From the NCBI GenBank assembly GCA_002405565.1, contig DHMB01000149.1:5476-12303 (forward strand): 6,828 nt of DNA, in the 5' to 3' direction. Below the pieces are notes generated by a model, which did not search any database, was not told the origin of the DNA, and saw only the letters and a program-made list of their open reading frames with translations. Source of the DNA: Clostridiales bacterium UBA4653 (GTDB lineage Bacteria > Bacillota > Clostridia > Oscillospirales > CAG-272). Below, in pieces: positions 4,938 through 6,828 of this stretch (positions within the stretch are counted from its first letter, which is position 1; every line of letters starts with the position of its first letter). The translations under genes were made by a program, and so were the position numbers.

Positions 4938-6530
4938 ATGAAAAAGATTTTTGCGCTTATTCTTGCCGTTATGGTGCTTGCGCTGTTTGTTGCCGGCTGC
5001 TCAAAGGGCGGAAACGACGGAACGACGACAGATTCTTCTGTTTCCACGGACGGAACAACCACAACATCGGCAGATCAGACATCCCAGACGACAACATCTG
5101 ACACAACAACGACAACATCGACAACGGTCGTTGATCCTGTTAAAAAAGGCCCGATTGCTCATATCACATTCGATGAGCTTTCCGATTCACTCACATTCGT
5201 AGACGACACGGGAAACGGTCACGACGCTGTCGCAAGCCACGACCTCAAAATCGTTGAAGGACGCTTCGGCAATGCCGTATATCTCGAATCGGTCGGTCAG
5301 CACATAGAAATTCCGGATTCTGACGCTTTCAAGCTCTCCAAAACAGACAGCTTCACGATAGATATATGGTTCAAATGGAGCGAGACATTCGCCGGCGGAA
5401 ACTGGCCCTGCGTAATCCAGAAGGGACTTGTTCAGAGCGAAGGAAAATATAAATACGTCGGCTTCTGGATAAGCTCATCAGGCAAGGCGCTCAACCTCGG
5501 TATCACTTCATCGACTTCCGGCTCGCTCTTTTCCAATACTCCCGTCGGCGAACAGGCCGGCACGGAATGGCACCATGCAGTAGCTGTTCAGGACGCGGAA
5601 AAGAACACCATCTCATATTATTACGATGACAGACTCGTTGCAAAATTCCCCGCAATAGACGCTTCATCCGCAGGTTGTCCGTTTACAATCGGATATAACG
5701 GCAGTGACGGTCAGTATGTCGGTGCGATAGACGAGCTCAACATCTATGACTACGCAATTGACATGAGCGGTTCAAGCGTTTCGGCTTCTATTGACGACAT
5801 GCTCTTCATGACCTATGAATACAAGAGCGAAAAAACAGGAAAGAGCGTCACTCTTCCTTATCGCGTATTTCTTCCCGCGGGCTATGATTCCGCTTCCGCC
5901 GAAAAATATCCCGTTCTCCTTTTTCTCCATGGATACGGCGAAATCGGCAATAACAACACTAACCAGATAAGAGTTCTCGGAGGCCCGAATCTGCTTCTCA
6001 ATAAGCTTGTTGCAAACGGAAGTTGCGTCATAATCGCGCCTCAGTGCAATGATCCTGTCGAATATAACTGGGTCGGGCTCAATCATCAGTGGGGTACGGG
6101 AACACGCGACAAACTTCCCGAAAATCCGACTATAACGCTTGAAGCGGCAACGCAGCTCCTTCTCGACTATATAGAAGAAGGTAAGATCGACAAGAATCGT
6201 GTTTACGTCTCCGGTATTTCGATGGGCGGATACGGAACATGGGAAATCATTGCAAGAAACCCGGATCTTTTCGCCGCCGCAATTCCTCTTTGCGGAGCGG
6301 GAATTCTTTCATCCGCCGAGTCGCTTAAAGACATGGCCATCTGGGCGTTCCACGGAAATTCCGATACAACAGTTCCCGCAAGCGGAACAAGAGACATGGA
6401 AAATGCCATAAAGGCTTCCGGTGGCACGAAGATAAAGGCTACATACTATAACGGCGTAGGTCATAACGTATGGCCCTATGCTTATGCCGAAGAGGGGCTT
6501 GTTGACTGGCTTCTTGCACAGTCCAAATAA
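4938..6530 (+). CDS. Secreted lipoprotein: LamG-like domain fused to a serine esterase (feruloyl-esterase/carboxylesterase-like)
   Basis: A 530-residue surface esterase. Residues 1-21 form a lipoprotein signal peptide (MKK, hydrophobic core, lipobox V18-A-G-C21), so the mature protein is probably lipid-anchored at Cys21. A Ser/Thr-rich linker (about 29-63) follows, then a LamG/concanavalin-like beta-sandwich (about 71-276: TFDE start, SFTIDIWFKW, EWHHAVAV, GAIDELNIYDYA), a fold that often binds glycans. The C-terminal alpha/beta-hydrolase (about 290-530) has LLFLHGYGE (327-335) at the oxyanion region, nucleophile S428 in G-I-S-M-G, catalytic Asp476 in HGNSDTTVP and His509 in GVGHN: a complete triad. 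Closest known types are feruloyl/acetyl-xylan esterases and dienelactone-hydrolase-like enzymes; the ester cleaved is not known. Start: ATG 4938 with ACGGAG 5 nt upstream and a perfect signal peptide. The longer frame opens with TTG 4830 inside the terminator and is rejected. Confidence 0.88.
   Translation: MKKIFALILAVMVLALFVAGCSKGGNDGTTTDSSVSTDGTTTTSADQTSQTTTSDTTTTTSTTVVDPVKKGPIAHITFDELSDSLTFVDDTGNGHDAVASHDLKIVEGRFGNAVYLESVGQHIEIPDSDAFKLSKTDSFTIDIWFKWSETFAGGNWPCVIQKGLVQSEGKYKYVGFWISSSGKALNLGITSSTSGSLFSNTPVGEQAGTEWHHAVAVQDAEKNTISYYYDDRLVAKFPAIDASSAGCPFTIGYNGSDGQYVGAIDELNIYDYAIDMSGSSVSASIDDMLFMTYEYKSEKTGKSVTLPYRVFLPAGYDSASAEKYPVLLFLHGYGEIGNNNTNQIRVLGGPNLLLNKLVANGSCVIIAPQCNDPVEYNWVGLNHQWGTGTRDKLPENPTITLEAATQLLLDYIEEGKIDKNRVYVSGISMGGYGTWEIIARNPDLFAAAIPLCGAGILSSAESLKDMAIWAFHGNSDTTVPASGTRDMENAIKASGGTKIKATYYNGVGHNVWPYAYAEEGLVDWLLAQSK
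5022..5126 (+). repeat. Thr/Ser-rich low-complexity linker tract in the lipoprotein gene
   Basis: Codons 29-63 are almost entirely Thr and Ser (runs such as DTTTTTSTT), encoded by irregular ACA/ACG/ACC repeats. In Gram-positive lipoproteins such tracts serve as flexible spacers that lift the folded domains away from the membrane through the cell wall. The tract could vary in length between strains; that last point is inference. Confidence 0.7.
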
Positions 6531-6542
6531 GATTGACACAAC

Positions 6543-6573
6543 AAAAAATCCACTGCATTGCAGTGGATTTTTT
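6543..6573. terminator. Bidirectional terminator between convergent genes
   Basis: A perfect 14-bp stem (AAAAAATCCACTGC at 6543-6556 with GCAGTGGATTTTTT at 6560-6573) with a 3-nt loop. The A-run on the left and T-run on the right make it work on both strands. It serves the lipoprotein gene ending at 6530 and the minus-strand gene ending at 6588, with no room for anything else between them. Confidence 0.92.
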
Positions 6574-6587
6574 ATGTTTTACGCTTT

Positions 6588-6828
6588 TTATTTGAGAACC
6601 GAAATTGCGTCGCTTATCTTCTTTTCATAGGCTTCCATGCCGTATTTATCAACTTCAGCCTTGTTCTTTTCGCCGTGGGTCAGACATCCCGCGCCACCGA
6701 TACAGCCGCCTATGCACGCCATACCTTCGATGAAGTTTGCGTCAAGAACATTTTTGCTCTTTTTGAGAAGCGCGATCTTGCAAGCCTCTATGCCGTCGCA
6801 TGAGCAGGGCTTGAGAACAAAGTCCGTA
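6588..6828 (-). CDS. [FeFe]-hydrogenase large subunit, C-terminal end (5' part outside window)
   Basis: The last 79 residues of an iron-only hydrogenase-type protein; the frame is open at the right edge and ends in TAA (complement of 6588-6590). The third H-cluster motif is present at visible residues 34-47: EGMACIGGCIGGAG, where Cys38 should hold the cubane and Cys42 bridge to the diiron site. Upstream lies KPCSCDGIEACKIALLKK, a helix region typical of this domain, and downstream LTHGEKNKAEVDKYG and a C-terminal helix. The motif ends in GGAGCL rather than the GGGQP of classical H2-evolving enzymes, which hints at one of the less-studied groups (B, C or D, including putative sensory ones). 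The group, and whether the two other H-cluster motifs are intact, cannot be decided from the part in view. H2 evolution to dispose of electrons would suit a fermentative anaerobe. Confidence 0.85.
   Translation of the reverse strand, partial: TDFVLKPCSCDGIEACKIALLKKSKNVLDANFIEGMACIGGCIGGAGCLTHGEKNKAEVDKYGMEAYEKKISDAISVLK

Noticed and set aside
5022..5126. Tandem repeat or CRISPR-like array
   Set aside because: The ACA/ACG/ACC pattern is irregular codon-level low complexity encoding a Thr/Ser linker, without fixed repeat units or spacers.
6558..6803. Plus-strand open frame of 81 codons
   Set aside because: It begins inside the terminator loop and lies antisense to the hydrogenase C-terminus, whose conserved MACxGGC motif shows the minus strand is the coding one.
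1..6828. tRNA, rRNA, insertion sequence, phage or CRISPR
   Set aside because: None seen: no transposase or integrase motifs, no terminal inverted repeats flanking a gene, no regular repeat-spacer pattern, and no tRNA-like cloverleaf in the gaps between genes.

Overview
The window looks like a piece of an anaerobic, low-to-mid-GC Firmicute chromosome of the class Clostridia, plausibly a gut or rumen member of the Oscillospiraceae/Christensenellales type. The reasons are a SCIFF ranthipeptide locus (a near-universal marker of Clostridia), a [FeFe]-hydrogenase end, a LamG-esterase lipoprotein of the kind used on plant polymers, strong GGAGG ribosome binding sites and SigA-type promoters. This is inferred from gene content; no rRNA is present to confirm it.

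Layout. 2-496 (+): 3' two thirds of proC (proline biosynthesis), cut by the left edge. 497-718: gene-free leader with two mutually exclusive RNA stems in front of the next gene, one of which buries its ribosome binding site. 719-1144 (+): RNHCP-family zinc-ribbon protein of unknown function, closed by a terminator at 1150-1182. 1203-1231: consensus promoter driving a NUDIX hydrolase, 1275-1727. 1761-1789: extended -10 promoter driving the SCIFF operon: the 53-residue Cys-rich precursor peptide (1832-1993), an intercistronic terminator (2009-2038), the radical SAM SPASM maturase (2067-3452) and, 3 nt after its stop, an Orn/Lys/Arg-decarboxylase-family PLP enzyme (3456-4790), closed by a long terminator (4796-4831). 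4856-4884: promoter for a secreted lipoprotein (4938-6530) that joins a LamG-like domain to a serine esterase. 6543-6573: bidirectional terminator shared with a convergent gene on the minus strand (6588-6828), the C-terminal end of a [FeFe]-hydrogenase, cut by the right edge.

How it fits together. The core is the ribosomally made, post-translationally modified peptide system. The maturase uses its N-terminal recognition domain to bind the peptide leader, and its radical SAM plus auxiliary iron-sulfur clusters to form Cys thioethers. The terminator between peptide and enzyme would give much more substrate than enzyme. The peptide here departs from the pattern I know in two places: a seventh Cys upstream of the core, and Gly where the cross-linked Thr is expected. 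The other genes look like independent transcription units without an obvious common pathway.
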